This document shows positions 11,944-24,284 of a stretch of DNA of 64,000 nt, in pieces. The translations under genes were made by a program, and so were the position numbers. Origin of the DNA: Allium sativum. Its lineage: Eukaryota > Streptophyta > Magnoliopsida > Asparagales > Amaryllidaceae. The stretch covers positions 319,894,922-319,958,921 of the forward strand of contig CM060926.1 in NCBI GenBank assembly GCA_030737875.1, written 5' to 3'. The stretch's first letter is position 1; every line of letters begins with the position of its first letter. A model generated the notes under the pieces. It saw nothing but the letters and a program-made list of their open reading frames with translations. It ran no database searches and was not told the DNA's origin.

Positions 11944-14900
11944 AAGAAAAACCCCCATACTGTTTAGCACAGTGGTGCTCGAAAGGCAATTGATCCAAGG
12001 AAAAACAATATAGGGGAAAAAAGAGCAGCACCGGCCGAAGATACTATCCCCGTTCCAGTATCCAAAGACCCTAACCAAGTCCTGAAGATAGGTTCTCAGC
12101 TAGGCATGAGGCTGCGGGAGGAATTAATCTTGTTTTTGAAAGCAAACCTAGATGTATTTGCTTGGGAAGACTCAGATATGTGTGGGATCCCATCGAATGC
12201 AATTGTTCACAAGTTGAATATAAATCAAAAATTAACTCTTGTAAAGCAAAAAAGGCGACTGCAGGGACTTGAGAGATCTGAGGCTCTAAAAGTAGAAGTA
12301 GATAGATTACTCAAAAATAATTTCTTATGGGAAGCTACATATCCGGATTGGGTGTCAAACCCAGTCCTTGTTAAAAAGTCCAATGGGAAGTGGAGAGTGT
12401 GTATAGACTACTCAAACCTTAAAAAAGCGTGCCCAAAAGATTGCTTTCCTTTGCCCCGGATTAACCAACTTGTAGATGCTACAGCGGGTCATGGGTTACT
12501 ATGTTTTATGGATGCATATTCCGGACATAATCAAATTATGATGTACATGCCGGACGAGGAAAACATGAGCTTCATAACAGATAGAGGGCTATACTACTAT
12601 AGGGTCATGCCGTTTGGGCTGAAGAACGCGGGAGCAACCTACCAATGCCTCGTAAACTCCATGTTTAAATCTCAAATAGGGAATACAATGGAGTTGTATG
12701 TGGATGATATGCAAGTCAAAGAAGGTCGAAAATCATCTCGAGGATTTGGCAGAAATGTTTCACATACTCAGGAAATACGGGATGAAACTAAACCCGTTAA
12801 AATGTTCGTTCGGAGACTTTTTAGGGAAATTTCTCGGGTTTATCGTCAATGCTAGGGGCATCGAAGCAAATTCCTCTCAAATTGCGGCCTTAAGGGAAAT
12901 GCGGGCTCTGAAAACCAAAAAGGAACTCCAAAGCTTAAATGGAAAGGTAGCAGCTTTAAACCGGTTCGTTTCCAAAGCAACAGATCGGTGTATCCCGCTT
13001 TTCGATGCCGTGAAAAAATGAAAGAAGGACTTCCAGTGGACCTCAGAGTGCCAAGAGGCTTTCGAGGAATTGATAAGACATATGGAATCACCGCCAATGT
13101 TATCGAAACCTTAAGATGGGGAGGATCTATTTTTATACTTGGTAGTCTCATCACATGCTTTGAGTGCAGCACTAATCCGAGAAGAAGCAGGGGTGTAATT
13201 GCCGGTGTATTACATCAGTAAAAGACTTGCCGGGGCCGAATTGAATTACCCTAAGCTAGAGAAGCTCGCATATTGCCTCCTCATTGCCTCAAAAAAGTTG
13301 AGACCATATTTCCAAACTCACCTTGTCAAGGTTCTTACCGATCAACCATTAAGGCAAGTTCTCTTTCGCCCAGAAACTTCAGGAAGCTTACTAAAATGGA
13401 ATATCGAGCTGAGTCAATATGACATCACTTACCATCCTCGAAGAGTGATTAATGGCCAAGCCCTAAAAGATTTTATTGCTGAGTTTATAGACAGAGGAGA
13501 AGAGATCGAGGAACCAACGGAAACAGAGACCATTTGGAAACTATATTTTGATGGATCTAGAAACGAATATTGTTCAAGGGCTGGAATTGTCTTGGAAACC
13601 CCAGAGGATCACTCTTTATGCTACGCATTAAGATTAGAATTTCCATCAACTAATAATGAGGCCGAATATGAAGCATTAATAACAGGGCTAAAGTTGGCAA
13701 AAGAGCTAAACCTAAAAACTTTGCAAATTCTTAGCAATTCTCAATTGGTGGTTGGTCAAGTGCGCGAAGAGTTCCAAACCAAAATTGGGAATCTACTCTC
13801 TTATCTAATCAAAGCTATGGAACTTCAAAACAATCTTGATCACTATGTTATATCTCATATCCCAAGAGAACAGAACTCAAAAGCGGATTCACTTGCCAAA
13901 TATGCTAGTTCATCAGATGCTCAACTGCTGGGTTTAATCCCCATCGAAGTCCTTTCTACCCCTACTATTGAGGAAGCGAGTATTGACTGGATAATGGAAA
14001 CCATTGAGGAACCTACATCATGGATGACCCCAATCAAAGAATATATCCTCAACGGGACACTTCCTAAAGAACGGAAAGAGAAAAGGAAAATATTGCGCAA
14101 GGCCCCTCTGTACCTCGTTCAAGATGGAAGGCTATACCGACGAGGATTTTCCATGCCCTTGCTGCGATGTGTGACTAAGAAGGAATCTAGAGCGATTTTG
14201 GCAGAATTGCACGAGGGAGAATGCGGAGGACACATTGGCTGTCAAACGTTAGCAAAGAAGATTCTGCGATATGGCTATTTCTGTCCTGATGTAAATTTAG
14301 ATGCCATGACCTATGTAAAGAAGTGTGATAGATGCCAGAGATTCGCTAAAATTCTAAGAGCCCCTCCCACGGAGCTAACTCAAATGGTTAGCCCAGGGCC
14401 ATTTGCGGTCTGGGGCATAGATTTAATTGGGGTATTACCCACCGCAAAAGCAAATATGAGATACGCTATAGTAGATGTTGACTACTTTACCAAATGGGCT
14501 GAAGCAGAACCTTTAGCTACAATCACATCAAAGAAAGTGATCAATTTTGTCTTAAAAACATCATTTGCTGGTTTGGAGTACCGCAAAAGATCATTACCGA
14601 TAATGGAACCCAATTCGAAAGCAATGAATTCCTAGACTTCTGCGCTAAATATAAGATCGAAAAGAGTTTTGGAGCTGTAGCCCATCCACAAGCAAATGGG
14701 CAGATGGAAGCCATCAACAAAATACTAAAGTCGACCATCAAGAAGGGTCTTGAAAAAGCCAAAGGCAACTGGGTTGATGAACTTCCCTTTGCGTTATGGT
14801 TATATTGGACAACGCATAAAACCGCTACGGGGCACACCCCATTCTCACTTGCATTCGACTCAAAAGATATGATCCCAGTGGAGCTAGAAGTGCCAACTCA

Positions 14901-15240
14901 CCGCAGAATCCACTTTAACCAGAAGGAGAATGAAAAGATGCAATTGGAAGCGCTTGATTTACTCGAGGGAAAGCGAAGAGAAGCAGAGCTTAACATAGCA
15001 GCTCATCAACGGAAAGTAGCTAGATATTTCAATACAAAAGTCAAGCCAAGAACTTTTCAAATCGGGGACCTCGTCCTGAAAAAAGTTGTGACAGGAACTG
15101 GGGTATTCGGACCAAATTGGGAGGGGTCATACATGATTAGCCAGAAGTTTGCAGATGGAACTTTTGAGCTAAAAACGACAGACGGAATCGCACTCCCTCG
15201 GGCATGGAATAGCATCCACCTTCGCCGTTATTTTGTTTGA
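11938..15240 (+). pseudogene. Tat A pol pseudogene: RT, RNase H, archaeal-type RNase H, integrase
   Basis: RT runs about 12240-12880 with WRVCIDYSNLKKACPKD, DAYSGHNQI and catalytic YVDD (about 12696-12709). The connected RNase H (about 13060-13480) has lost the usual acidic residues (LYLVVSSHALSAALI), as is usual in this group. An archaeal-type RNase H follows (13530-13915): LYFDGSR, NNEAEYEALI, then SNSQLVVGQ, where Asp is expected instead of Asn, and NSKADSLAKY. Integrase (14080-15235) has an HHCC finger ending CDRC, core WGIDLIG, TDNGTQF and the Glu of GQMEAIN, then a GDLVLKKV tail. Breaks: stop 11965, frameshift near 12715, stops 13019, about 13113 and about 13195, frameshift near 14575. 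Confidence 0.93.
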
Positions 15241-15741
15241 AGTTTCTTTCACATATTACTCATTATACATACATCATGAATTGTAAATATATCATGCATT
15301 GTGAATATCATGCAAAGTATGTACAAATTAATGAAAGAAATTATTTTGCCTGTCTAAAATCGTACATCTGCAAGTTTTAATATCCAACTGTTAACGTCGA
15401 TTTTAATTACAGGCTTTTTAAGTAGATAGAAGCACACTCAGAACCAAATAGAGCTTACTGAATGCTACAACACATCTCCAACTGAAAGAGCTCAAACACC
15501 CGTTGCCTGATACACAAACACCCTTGCATTTCGTGTCTTTAAGGGTATAAAATATGAAGCCATAAATAAGGGGCATCAAGAACTCAAAACCTAAATGATG
15601 AGACACCCAGACTACGAATCAAGTTTTGAGTTTCATCGTTGGGGCACATTCTTAACAGAGTTCGAAGTTTTAGATCTAAAGATTCACAACGGGAGGTCGA
15701 CAAATAAACTAGGGTCAGCCCCCAGAAACAATGTGATAATT
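15241..15741. other. Non-coding stretch after Tat A pol
   Basis: Between the integrase stop and the tandem repeat. No ORF of interest. Part of the long 3' region typical of Tat elements. Confidence 0.6.
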
Positions 15742-16170
15742 AACCCAATACCTCCCTAAGGAGCACCCGGTTCATCGCCGACGCCATTAAGATATGGCTA
15801 GACAGCGATACAAACACCGGGTTCTTTAACCCAAGACCTCCATAAGGGGCACCCGGTTCATCGCCGACGCCGTTAAGATATGGCTGGACAGCGATACAAA
15901 CACCGAGTTCTTTAACCCAAGACCTATCTGAGGGGCACCTGGTTCATCGCCGATGCCATTAAGATATGGCTGGACAGCGATACAAACACTGGGTTCTTTA
16001 ACCCAAGACATCTCTAAGGGGCACCCGGTTCATCGCCGACGCCATTAAGATATAGCTGGACAGCGATACAAACACGGGTTCTTTAACCCAAGACCTCCCT
16101 AAGGGGCACCCTGTTCATTGTCGATGCCATTAAGATATGGCTGGACAGCGATACAAACACAGGGTTTTCA
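15742..16170. repeat. 86-bp tandem repeat, five copies, in the Tat A 3' region
   Basis: The TTAACCCAA start of each unit falls at about 15741, 15827, 15913, 15999 and 16084, a period of 86, 86, 86 and 85 bp. Units share CACCCGGTTCATCGCC and GGACAGCGATACAAACAC, with point differences. Tandem repeats in this part of Tat elements are a known source of plant satellites. Confidence 0.92.
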
Positions 16171-17086
16171 AAGACCTCTTTGGAGGCATCCGCTCAGATG
16201 CTGGATCTTCCAAATTCAGCTATTGATTCTTGGTCCTCCAAACCTAGTTACTGACGGACCCAAAGAGCTCTGAGGAGGCATCCGACAAGTTCAACAAGCG
16301 TATGAATTATTCAGACTCAATGAACGATGGATCAAAAATCCTTTCAAGGGCACCCGGTCATAAGCCGAATCTTCCGAATTTTGTTAGTAACGGAACCAAA
16401 AATTTACCTCAAAGTTATCTGATAAAAAAAACACAAGTAACTGACCTACTCAGTTACCAGGAGTAACATATTCCTTTATCTAATTGTAAATACCATGCCT
16501 AAATTTCCGAAGTATTGAAACCAGTTCTGGTATGGGGGCATTACCATCACATTAATGAAATCTAATAATGCTCTCTTAAAAACACACCACAATCTGGTCA
16601 TAATTCTATAAAAACTCGGCATTGGATCATTCCAACCAACAAAACTAGATTTCCTGAAATGACTAAGGTGAAATCAAAGATCCTAGCAAAATGGTTATTT
16701 ATGTGAAAGGATTTTGGACATCATCTCAGTCAAGGTTGGGAAAATCTTATCTTGTCGGTTGGGTGAACTCAGCCTATAATAACAAACAATTTGTGATGCA
16801 GAATCTATATCAAAAAGTAAAGCAGGCATGAAATGCAGAATAGAGAAGTAGCAAGACTAAAAGCCAAATTTAAAGCATAAAAAGCAAGATACAATTTCCT
16901 GACAACAAAGCAGAATTGTACCATAAAGTCACAAGCTAAAATGCAAAATATCAGATGATAGAGTGCATAAAGATGACAAGTACAAAAGTAATGAGCGGGG
17001 ACCGGCGCCCGCATATACAACCGGCCTGAGTACAACAAGCAAAAGGAAATAGTTAACAACTAAAATTAAGCTACTGCTAAGCGCGG
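16171..17086. other. Non-coding stretch between tandem repeat and antisense gene, Tat A
   Basis: Begins with decayed repeat-like pieces (GGAGGCATCCG occurs twice, near 16183 and 16274), then unique AT-rich sequence. No supported gene. Confidence 0.55.
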
Positions 17087-19160
17087 TCATTTCTTCCTAT
17101 CACTTGATCTCAAAGAAGGCTTGTTAGCCAAAGGTGGAGGAGTCTCTTCTACGTTACTTCGATTCTCTTGGGAAGAAAAAGCGGTAGCCTCCATCTCATT
17201 CTTCCTCTTCCTCTTCTTCTTAGACAATGAAGATTTGGAAGACTTCTTTCCTTTCTCCTTGGTGGTAATCCGGGACTCTCATCTGTATTAATAACTTCAA
17301 GATCGTCACTAAGGCTGTAGTCAACGACATCCAAATCTAAGAAGGTGCCGATTTTTGCATCCTGTGACCCAGGAGCTGCAACAAGCAAGGGTGTGTTACT
17401 AGGAAGAAGGGGAGTAATGATAGAAGTAAGAGGAAAAGTTTTCAATGGTGAGTCAGCCTTAATAGCTCCTGTTGTCAATGCATTGCCTATAGCAGGAGAA
17501 GACAAGGGTGAAATTAAATTCAAAGTATGGAAACATTGAGCATAATAAGAAAGGGACCCAGGTGAATCGAAAATGGACTCTAAGCACGATAGGGTAAAGT
17601 TAGTTTCAATTTTACCTGTATCTAGAAGATTATCTGTGGGATCCCTATGCTCGATTCTCCAGTGGTCAGGATTGTCCTCATCAGCCTCATCGTTTTCACC
17701 ATGCTCAACAGCAATATCCTCTGTATTCATATCCCCCTCAATGGTGACATTTTAGCCTTTAGGAGTATCACCCGGGTTAGCTAATGTCTATGAACCAGAA
17801 GCTTCAAAGGCCAAGGGATCAACAGGAAGGTTGACATCTGGTTGAGTGTGAACTTTTTCACTAGAAGTTCCAGTCCTCTCGTCCATTAGTTGTGCCTTTC
17901 CTTCTGCCAAAGCCTCTTTGGACCTATTGTCTAAAATTTTGTCGATGAGTTCGTCCTCGCTACAATCATCACCATTAATCTCAAGCACTCTCTCCCAAAC
18001 AAGCGCCAAAGTACGTGCAAAACTATCCCCTAGGTAATGTAAGCTCCTACGACTCATGACACTGTAGACATAGAAGCGGAACATGTCATCATCAGCTTCG
18101 TCCATGGCTTGCTTGTGAGTTTCTTCTGCAGTTGTCTTGTCCTTCTCAAGGGATTCGACCTTGGCCATGAGTGTCTGTTTGGAAGCCTTCAAAGATTTTA
18201 CCTCCTTACGGAGATTAGCGGCACCTTCCCGATATTATTTGGAGAAATCCTTCTCCACATCCAATTCAACATCAACATCGCGCTTGGCAGTTATGGCATC
18301 TTTTTCTCTTCGTTTGGAAGCCTCGAGTTCTTCCCGAAGTTTTTTAATCTCGTTGTCCAATACCTCCAACTCTGCGACTCTTTTATTAAGAATTGCGATG
18401 GTAGCATCATGATCATTCAAAACCTTCTCCCATTTGACTTTATCATCCATAAGCTCGGCAATTTTCGTAACATGAGAATTATGGCGCTTTTGGAGGTCAT
18501 CACCAAGTTTTTCCCATCCACGCAACTTTTGGTAAAAGATATCTCTTATGATATTCCATTTTGTCTCAAGTTGACTCTTAGCAGTATTGAGCTGGGTGTG
18601 TGTTTGACTTATAACCGCATCCACTTCTTTAAGAAAATCATCGGTGTCAGTTATACTTACTCCACGATCAAAGTAAAGTCCTTTCAAGTTCCAACCCGGG
18701 AGCTTTTCGGTAAAGGAGATGTTCTTCGAGCCAGGAGTATGGCGAGGTTTATTGATAATCGAATGGATCTCAGCTGAAGGACCAGGAGGGCCAGAGGATG
18801 AAGGAAGTCGGGGTTTAATAGGAAGCTTCTCTACTCGGGAATGCTTATAAGAACCATCCCTTTCTCGTTTTCTTCCTCGCTTTCTTTCATCGGAAGTGTC
18901 TTCCCTTAGCCAATTGCGCCTTCTAGCCTCTTCCTCTTCTTCCTCGCGTATCTTCTTTCTTTGTTCCTCAGTCAAAATGGGTTCTGATACATGAAAAGAA
19001 TGAGAAGTGGGATTCGTAGGCAGAGGAGGATGGGGCTGCTCAGGGTGACGGGATGATTGCCGAGGTTCAGATTGTAGTAAGTGCTTCAGATCGATAACTT
19101 TGCTCCTCTTACTGAAATCTGATCTGATTCCTGACGAGCGTTTCCCGTACATGTCTAAAC

Positions 19161-19296
19161 CTGAAATGAGACATGCATGAGTTTTCGATACTTGAAACTA
19201 TACAGTGTCTAAGAATGCTAAAGCAAGATACCAACACAGCAAAATAATTGAAATACAAAAGATGAATTTCTTTAAAAGGTACTATTGTTAACAGAC
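19161..19296 (-). other. Intron 2 of the antisense gene
   Basis: Donor ACTG|GTCTGT at 19296 and acceptor CATTTCAG| at 19161. Joining leaves the frame open on both sides (SGDMTG, then LDMYGK). The splice signals work only on the minus strand. Confidence 0.65.
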
Positions 19297-20061
19297 CAGT
19301 CATATCCCCTGAGTTTAAGGGAATTCCTAAAAATTTAAGCGGTCTTTCTGACTCAGTTGAGGCTACATCCCTAAGTCCGGTTTCTATGTTTTGAGGGTCG
19401 AGAGGTTGAGTAACCGAACCATCCTGACTAAGATATGTAGTAGAGTTGAGATCACGCAAATTGTCTAATGTACCTGTAGAATCTTCCTTAGTTACATTTC
19501 CAGTAGGAGAGTCTCCAGTTATAGTCGCAGTATTTGGATCGGTTTCTAATACAACTACGTCTTCACCATCATGTTCAATCCTGTACTCAAGTTTAGAAGG
19601 ATTCACCTCCCTATCATCTCTTCTAACCTATTCGAAATCTAATTCTGGCTTAGGATGCGGGGAAATATTTCCTTTCTCAATCGACGTTGTGGGATCTTCG
19701 CCTCTATGATTGTTAGGGTCTTCATCCTTATCCAAAGTCTTCGATGAGGGCGACGTTTTTCCAATAGCAGACCCAGAACATCTTTTCAAGGAAGGGTCAA
19801 CGGAAGGGCTCCGATCAGCTTGAGTTACACTCCTGTCGTCTGGATTTACTAAATCTGTCTTCGTAAGGTTAGGTTTAGGAGTGGAAGGTCCAGCCTTAAA
19901 TAAAAACTTCCTTAAGGGATGGAGTAGTTTGTATTGGTGAAGAATGCTATCAGTAATTAAAAGCTTCCTACTTCTCTTAGCCTCGTCAATAGCCTTTAGT
20001 GTTTCGTATGTGGATTTAATAGAAGGGGGTGCTTTGTTGTCCTTAATCAAGGTGGGAAGTA

Positions 20062-20142
20062 TTGCATTTCAAAAGGAAATGATATAAGAATGTATAACTC
20101 AAAGAAAAGTAAAGTCAAAACCTTTGAATAAGATATGCATAC
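20062..20142 (-). other. Intron 1 of the antisense gene, acceptor lost
   Basis: Donor GAAG|GTATGC at 20142. The only phase-consistent acceptor is at 20062, after a TTTCCTTTTG tract, where AA stands for AG. This looks like a G-to-A change that killed splicing. Confidence 0.5.
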
Positions 20143-20788
20143 CTTCGTCTGTCCATTGCCCTCTGAATGGCTCGGGGCATCTGACGAAGAAGAATTGGCT
20201 TAAAAACCCTGAAACACTGTCCAGTAATTCGAGAACCAGCTTCCGCTTTCTGGCACCTTCAACATGCATAATAAAAGGGGTGTCCTTCCTACTCTTGAAA
20301 GAACATAGGTACCGAAGGTCCTGGAAAGTAGGCTCTTGCTTTGTCGTATCCATGAAAAGGACATAAAGGCCCAGCAGAACTGTGTAACCATTAGGGTGGA
20401 GTTGGAAAGGAGCAATGCCTAGATGGTTTAAGATTAGCCCTAAAAAGGGATTAAACAGGGGAATAACATTAGCTGCTAGCATTTGTTTGCTTACAGCAAC
20501 ATATCCAACAGGGAGGTCATTAACAAAAACACCATCCTTTGGTAATATTGCATCCATAAGAGGAATTCCTTACTGACCACACAACAGTTCGTATTGCTCC
20601 TGAGTTAAGGTGGTAGACTGTCTCTCTTGATCCCTAGCTTTAATCGGGAGAAGGTCCGAAGGAAGTGGGGGGAAAACTTGGCTAGAGGTAGTAGCTGTTT
20701 CAGTCTCGAAAACCTTGTTTAGAGAGGGATCGGTTTGTGCCGTGGAGGTCTCTTTACTTTGAGGAAGAGTGTGCTTTTCAGCAGTCAT

Positions 20789-22239
20789 TCTACATAAATA
20801 TACTCGAATACATTTCAATTTTCTAGTACCAAAAAATTGAAAAATAAAAATATGAAAACACATCAAAACTACGAAATAAAGGAGACAAACATCGTGGCAA
20901 GGCGTTTGTTGGTAACAGAGTTAAGTCGCTAGGGCATGGTACCCATGTCGATTTACGACATGATACTCATGACGGTGCACGGCTTGAGGTCCATGTCGGT
21001 CCACGACATGAGAGGCGTATCGATTCACGACATGAAACCTTAAGCTAAAGCCACCAGAGGATCAACTCGTCTGACCAGTCTCCAAACTCAAGTCGTTCAT
21101 GCGACATGTCACCTCGACCGATTTAAATTACAACTACAGATTGATAACTCACATGGGCATAACGACATGGATTTTTCATCATGACTTAATGGTGGGATTG
21201 TCAAATAAATACAATTTGAAAGCATGTCGTAAACTTACCATTGGAGCAACACGAAAGCATTATAATGTCAAAAACAGTTCAAGTCGTTAAGGCTCATATG
21301 ATCATCATCATGTAGAAAACGACCAAAACAGGGCATTATAAGATATTAAAGATATGTTACAAAGACACAGTCGTTCAAATGTATAAATGGTATAAATAAG
21401 CCATGACGACAGTGTAAGTGATCAAGACTAAGTGACAACCAAGTCGTTAAAAACATTTAAGTAGACTAAGTACGGTATGAAACTCATGCCGTTGGAACAA
21501 TATACAACCCAAGTCGTGCGAATTACACCAAAATTAGAGCTCCAAGAAAAGCAAAGAATTTCTAAGCCCCTATACACATCATACCCGATCAAATCCAACT
21601 CGTTTTCGATTTAGAAACACCTAAATAACACAAAGTAGTCAAATTTAGTCCGCAAAATCAACACTTTACCGAAAGTAGGTGGAAATCCTAGAAATCTATA
21701 CAAGTTTTAGCATTTGGAAAAAAGAGAAAAAGAAAAACAACAAAGGAGAATTCATATCCAAAAATTACTTGCTACGAGCTCCGAGATAATCGTCAGAGTA
21801 AGAATTCTTTGAAATCGAGATTATGGGTGTTGAATTGGGTTGATGGAGCTTGTCAAAGTCGGTTGGAATCCGATAGAGATGGCTTTGGAGGAAGCGTCGA
21901 ACTGACTAGGTAAGTTGTTTACAAGGGGGCGACGACTTTTTCCTGGTCCGATCCACCATTAACGAGAGAAAGCTTTCAGATGAGAAAAGGAATGGGAATG
22001 GACATACAGATTGGAGATAATATAAGGAGAACCGACAAGATTGGGCCGAGTTTGGTTCAAGTTAAATCCCGAAACGACTTAGAGGGTTCCATGCAATATG
22101 GGGAAGCTAAGGCAGGTTGCGACATGACGTTAACTCACGGCATGAATCCGAGAATACCTTAACGACTTAACTAAAACACATGAAGAAAATGACATGAGGT
22201 ATAAGGATTCAAAGCCCACGGAATTTCTAATAACAACTA
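20789..22239. repeat. Tat A region rich in CGACATG/CATGTCG words
   Basis: No supported gene. From about 20938 the words CATGTCG, CGACATG, GTCGTT and CATGCCG recur on both strands, often as facing pairs. The pattern continues into U3 of the LTR to about 22990. The antisense gene's promoter should lie here, but no clear TATA box for that strand was seen. Confidence 0.65.
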
Positions 22240-22250
22240 CGAGGGGAAAA
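22240..22250 (+). other. Polypurine tract of Tat A
   Basis: GAGGGGAAAA directly before the LTR start TGTTAACCC. Assigned from position and composition. Confidence 0.6.
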
Positions 22251-23536
22251 TGTTAACCCACAAAAACATGTTTTTGAAATGTCGTTAAAACCATGCCGTT
22301 ATTAGTCAAGTCATTGGATTGAAACCAATTCGAATTTGAATTCGTGACATGGATACCAAGGTGCTTCAAGGCCATATCGCAAGTCAAAAGAGCAACATCA
22401 AGTCATGCCTTACCTCACCATGTCGCTCCGTGGAAACCGGGTTGACCCCAAGTCGTGCCGCATTTCGTTTATGGCGACAGAGTAAAATAAAAGCATCTGG
22501 CAATCATGTCGTCAGGCCACAAGTCGTAATCTTGCCTGTCATCCATGACGGCCTTGAACCATGTCAAGAGAGCCAAATCAGATACAGGAAATATGCCATG
22601 CCGTCCATCATCCATGTCGTTCAGCGACATAAGGAGCAAGCTGCTACTTAAGATCTCAATGCGATCCATGTCGTGACCTACTTATGCCGCAAGGTATGAA
22701 AGCCAAGCCGTTAAAATCGTGTCGCAAGGGAGAAGGATTGTCCATTCCATATCAGGTCGCTTGCAGTCATATCACATCCATCCATGCCCGTCCCACTCAT
22801 ATCGCATCCAACTTTTGACAGGTTATCAACAGCCGTCATCCGAACAAAATGACCCGTGTCGAGGAGAGTCATATCATGTCGCGAGCTCAAGGCGCCGAGG
22901 GTCAATCCGCCAGACGACATGAGTCATACCGTTGGCGACGTGAATTATAGCAAAGGTCCAAGTCATGTCGGTGGCGACATAAGTCATGGCGTTTTTCTTA
23001 GATAATTACGAAACTGCCACCTGGTTTGGAAATCTCCTATAAATACCCCCCATACCTCTTCATTTAGGGGGATCGAATCTTGAGACCACAAAGTGCTGCC
23101 GAAAATATTCCACAACAATTCTAACATCCATTCAACATCATAAATTGAAGATTAATCTATGGATCATGATCTCTATCAAACACATCCAAATGATTCAAGA
23201 GTTGTAGATTGATTGAGCAAGCCTACATGAAAGAGGGATTCCTTTCGATTCTATCTCTACATCAAATCTCCACTGGATAATTCTCTTCTCAATCATCGTT
23301 AGTGGATTAAGTGTAATTCATGAGTAAGGGAGTGATAAAATTGTTGTAAGAGAGAGAAGTTAATCTTTTAATCTTCATATTGATAATGGAATCTCTTATG
23401 AAAGTGGATGTAATCCCTTATTGGGTTGAACCACTATAAAACCTGGTGTCTTTTACTTGCATTTCAATCATTGTAAGGCTCCACTTTTCATTTTTGTGAC
23501 ACATTTTTAGTGTTTTGCCCAATTTTGGGGAAAACA
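22251..23536 (+). repeat. 3' LTR of Tat A
   Basis: 1286 bp, from TGTTAACCCAC to GGGGAAAACA. The end was placed by analogy with Tat D, whose LTR ends GATCAAACA just before its primer site; both share a GTGGA(T/C)GTA...GAACCACTATAAA stretch in the last 130 bp. U3 is packed with CATGTCG words. The 5' copy is outside the window. Confidence 0.65.
23038..23045 (+). promoter_or_regulatory. TATA box of the Tat A LTR
   Basis: TATAAATA after the CATGTCG-rich U3, about 500 bp before the LTR end. Confidence 0.65.
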
Positions 23537-24284
23537 CTGATCCGACGAATAGGCTGGTTAATTTGAAGTTATTTAAATTTAGAAATGAATTGGAATTTAT
23601 GAAAGTTGAATTTTAGATCCAAAATAATTTGGAAAGTAAATTTAAATGATTTTAAAAGGGTTATATAAGGATATAATGGTTTTCTAAGATACTTTGAAGT
23701 ATCGTAGAATAATGGTTATTATGGTCAAATTAGAGCTTGTCGCATAACGACAATTTACGTATTTTAGATGCAAAAACGCTTATAACTTTTGCAATCTAAA
23801 TCGGATTTCCATAAAATGAAAAACATTTGATTTCCAGTAGCAAGAACTTTCAAATGAGTGAAAGCAGATTTTAAATTAGAGTTATAATTTTCAAGTTATG
23901 TTTGAAACCGTTCGGGAAAAGATCGATGTAAGAACAATTATTGACCATAACTATAAACAGCTATTTTTAAATGTTTTTAAAATATGGAAAAAAATTGTAA
24001 GATCATTAAAAATTATGAAAAGGTGTTTTGAATTGTAAATTTTAAGTTTTGGCTAGGATAAACGATATTTTGACCAAAATAGTTAAAATAACTATTTTGT
24101 AACACTTTTGAAATGCTATTGTAACGCTTCCTTCGAAAACAATCTATTTTGAAGTTTTAAACCGTAAACTATTTTCCGAACTATAAGTAATGATTTGGGG
24201 AATATTTTCAAAGGTTTAGAAGTATTAGAAATATTTTTTACGGAATTTAAATTGATATTAATGTGGGTTTTCAATTTTAAATAA

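Larger units (their letters stand above)
17087..20788 (-). pseudogene. Antisense accessory gene of Tat A, three exons, broken
   Basis: Runs against pol. Model: exon 1 20788-20143, exon 2 20061-19297, exon 3 19160-17087, phases agreeing at both joins. Intron 2 (136 bp) is GT-AG with a TTTCAG acceptor; intron 1 (81 bp) has donor GTATGC, but its acceptor reads AA. Exon 1 (LNHLGIAPFQLHPNGY, then FFFVRCPEPFRGQW) resembles the plant 'putative gypsy type transposon' domain (Transposase_28-like). Exon 3 has basic stretches (RKRGRKRERD), a long Lys/Glu-rich coiled coil, and a Lys/Ser-rich tail in a shifted frame. In-frame stops: 20570, 19628, 18235, 17788, 17752; frameshift near 17280. About 1160 codons. 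Related antisense ORFs are known in some Tat elements; function is unknown. Confidence 0.75.
11424..23536 (+). mobile_element. Tat/Retand-clade Ty3/gypsy element (Tat A), right part
   Basis: Contains protease, RT, a degenerate RNase H, an archaeal-type RNase H, integrase, a long 3' region with tandem repeats and an antisense gene, polypurine tract and 3' LTR. A second RNase H plus an accessory ORF after integrase is typical of the Tat group. The 5' LTR and gag lie beyond Tekay copy 1, to the left of the window. The element is inserted in an E1-type LTR. The right-flank target copy would be CTGAT (23537-23541). Confidence 0.9.
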
